Assembly: GCA_046758865.1 (NCBI GenBank)
Contig: JBHIBD010000004.1
Location: 1 to 57,783 of the forward strand
DNA length: 57,783 bases
Reading direction: 5' to 3'
Source: JBHIBD01 sp046758865
GTDB taxonomy: Bacteria; Planctomycetota; Brocadiia; Brocadiales; Bathyanammoxibiaceae
Under the pieces are notes generated by a model that was given only the letters and a program-made list of their open reading frames with translations, was not told where the DNA came from and ran no database searches. The position numbers were made by a program, and so were the translations under genes. Of this stretch, positions 57,458 through 57,783 are shown in pieces (positions within the stretch are counted from its first letter, which is position 1; every line of letters begins with the position of its first letter).

Positions 57458-57783
57458 ATGAAAGCGCGTTTAGGATGTTCTATCCAACTAACGATTATTC
57501 TTTTTTGGGCTACCTCCCTGCCCTCTTGCGTCCAGTATGAAATCCCTAAAGGTGTCAGTGGCCCCGCCTTCGTAGAGGTGAGTCCTTTTTCAATTACCGC
57601 TGGCAGCGGAGAGGTTCATACCATCTGGGTCACCGTACTAGATGGTGCCCGGAATCCAGTTCCTAACGTACTTGTCCGCGCTAGGAGTGACACGCCAAGC
57701 CGCGTATTGATAACACCAGAGAGCTTATTGACCGATGAGGAAGGAAAGGCCGTTTTCACCGCAAATGCGGTCAGTCACTTCCC
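57458..57783 (+). CDS. Lipoprotein with bacterial Ig-like domain, 3' end beyond window
   Basis: The ATG at 57458 opens a signal peptide (MKARLGCSIQLTIILFWATSLPSC) ending in lipobox LPSC. The visible 108 residues then form a Big-1-like domain: FVEVSPFSITAGSGEVHTIWVTVLDGARNPVPNVLVRARSD, followed by TPESLLTDEEGKAVFTANA, which has the 'T/G-x-G-x-A/V-F' strand of Ig-like group 1. Surface or periplasmic protein of unknown binding partner. The gene runs off the window, so further Ig-like or other domains may follow. Confidence 0.75.
   Translation, partial: MKARLGCSIQLTIILFWATSLPSCVQYEIPKGVSGPAFVEVSPFSITAGSGEVHTIWVTVLDGARNPVPNVLVRARSDTPSRVLITPESLLTDEEGKAVFTANAVSHF

Overview
The window (about 57.8 kb, moderate GC) looks like chromosome from a Gram-negative, mostly anaerobic bacterium. 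Two lipid A deacylase-like barrels, a porin fragment, lipoproteins and an NlpD-like protein imply an outer membrane. Menaquinone made by the futalosine route (MqnE plus a UbiA-type prenyltransferase), formate-tetrahydrofolate ligase, GTP-dependent PEP carboxykinase, an NnrS-like membrane protein and selenoprotein SelD would fit a planctomycete of the anammox (Brocadiales) type. This is inference: the window has no rRNA or diagnostic anammox gene, and other anaerobic Gram-negative phyla are not excluded. No phage, insertion sequence or CRISPR array was found.

Layout. 1-6.3 kb: 3' end of a porin, two PagL-like genes in a repeat-rich stretch, a radical SAM protein with a dispersed repeat inside its coding sequence, tRNA-Gly(CCC), an NlpD-like LysM/LytM lipoprotein and an EamA transporter. 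6.4-10.7 kb (minus strand): ispD, a dGTPase/HIT/FmdB group, and a SHOCT-domain exported protein with a small basic helix-turn-helix-like partner. 10.9-12.2 kb (plus): a CDP-alcohol phosphatidyltransferase and an HAD phosphatase. 12.2-21.1 kb (minus): a coiled-coil lipoprotein, a large TPR lipoprotein, two NhaD/ArsB-type ion transporters interspersed with very acidic small proteins, a GNAT acetyltransferase, a receiver domain lacking its phosphoacceptor Asp, and a Cys-rich exported protein beside its own decayed copy. 21.7-28.2 kb: ftsH, tRNA-Pro(GGG), an exported protein, a small charged ORF followed by nth, then purC and a J-domain/TPR protein.

28.5-40.5 kb: pckG and ubiA-like; an NnrS-like protein flanked by DUF1858-like domains; a minus-strand mqnE / Fe-S flavin oxidoreductase / rsgA group; then a GlcF-like Fe-S protein, ridA and an NmrA/NDUFA9-like SDR. 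40.5-53 kb is a purine and one-carbon block. purF-purM run on minus, divergent from tyrA-purL-fhs; purQ then leads into nuoE, nuoF and a P-loop protein. purC lies separately at 26-27 kb. 53-57.1 kb: recJ, a YbaK-type deacylase, selD with an in-frame UGA at its active site, and an apparently exported protein isoaspartyl methyltransferase. The window ends inside a lipoprotein gene with an Ig-like domain.

Intergenic DNA is full of short palindromic repeats of at least three designs. Cassettes ending TGTAG...CTACA enclose two variable hairpins. GTCATT...AATGAC elements have interchangeable interiors. A third element is built of C/T-rich and G/A-rich blocks. Sigma70-like promoters (TTGACA, 16-18 bp, TATAAT) are well preserved in front of many units and help choose several start codons. 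Coordinates come from reading the sequence directly; family assignments rest on recognised motifs, not on database searches.
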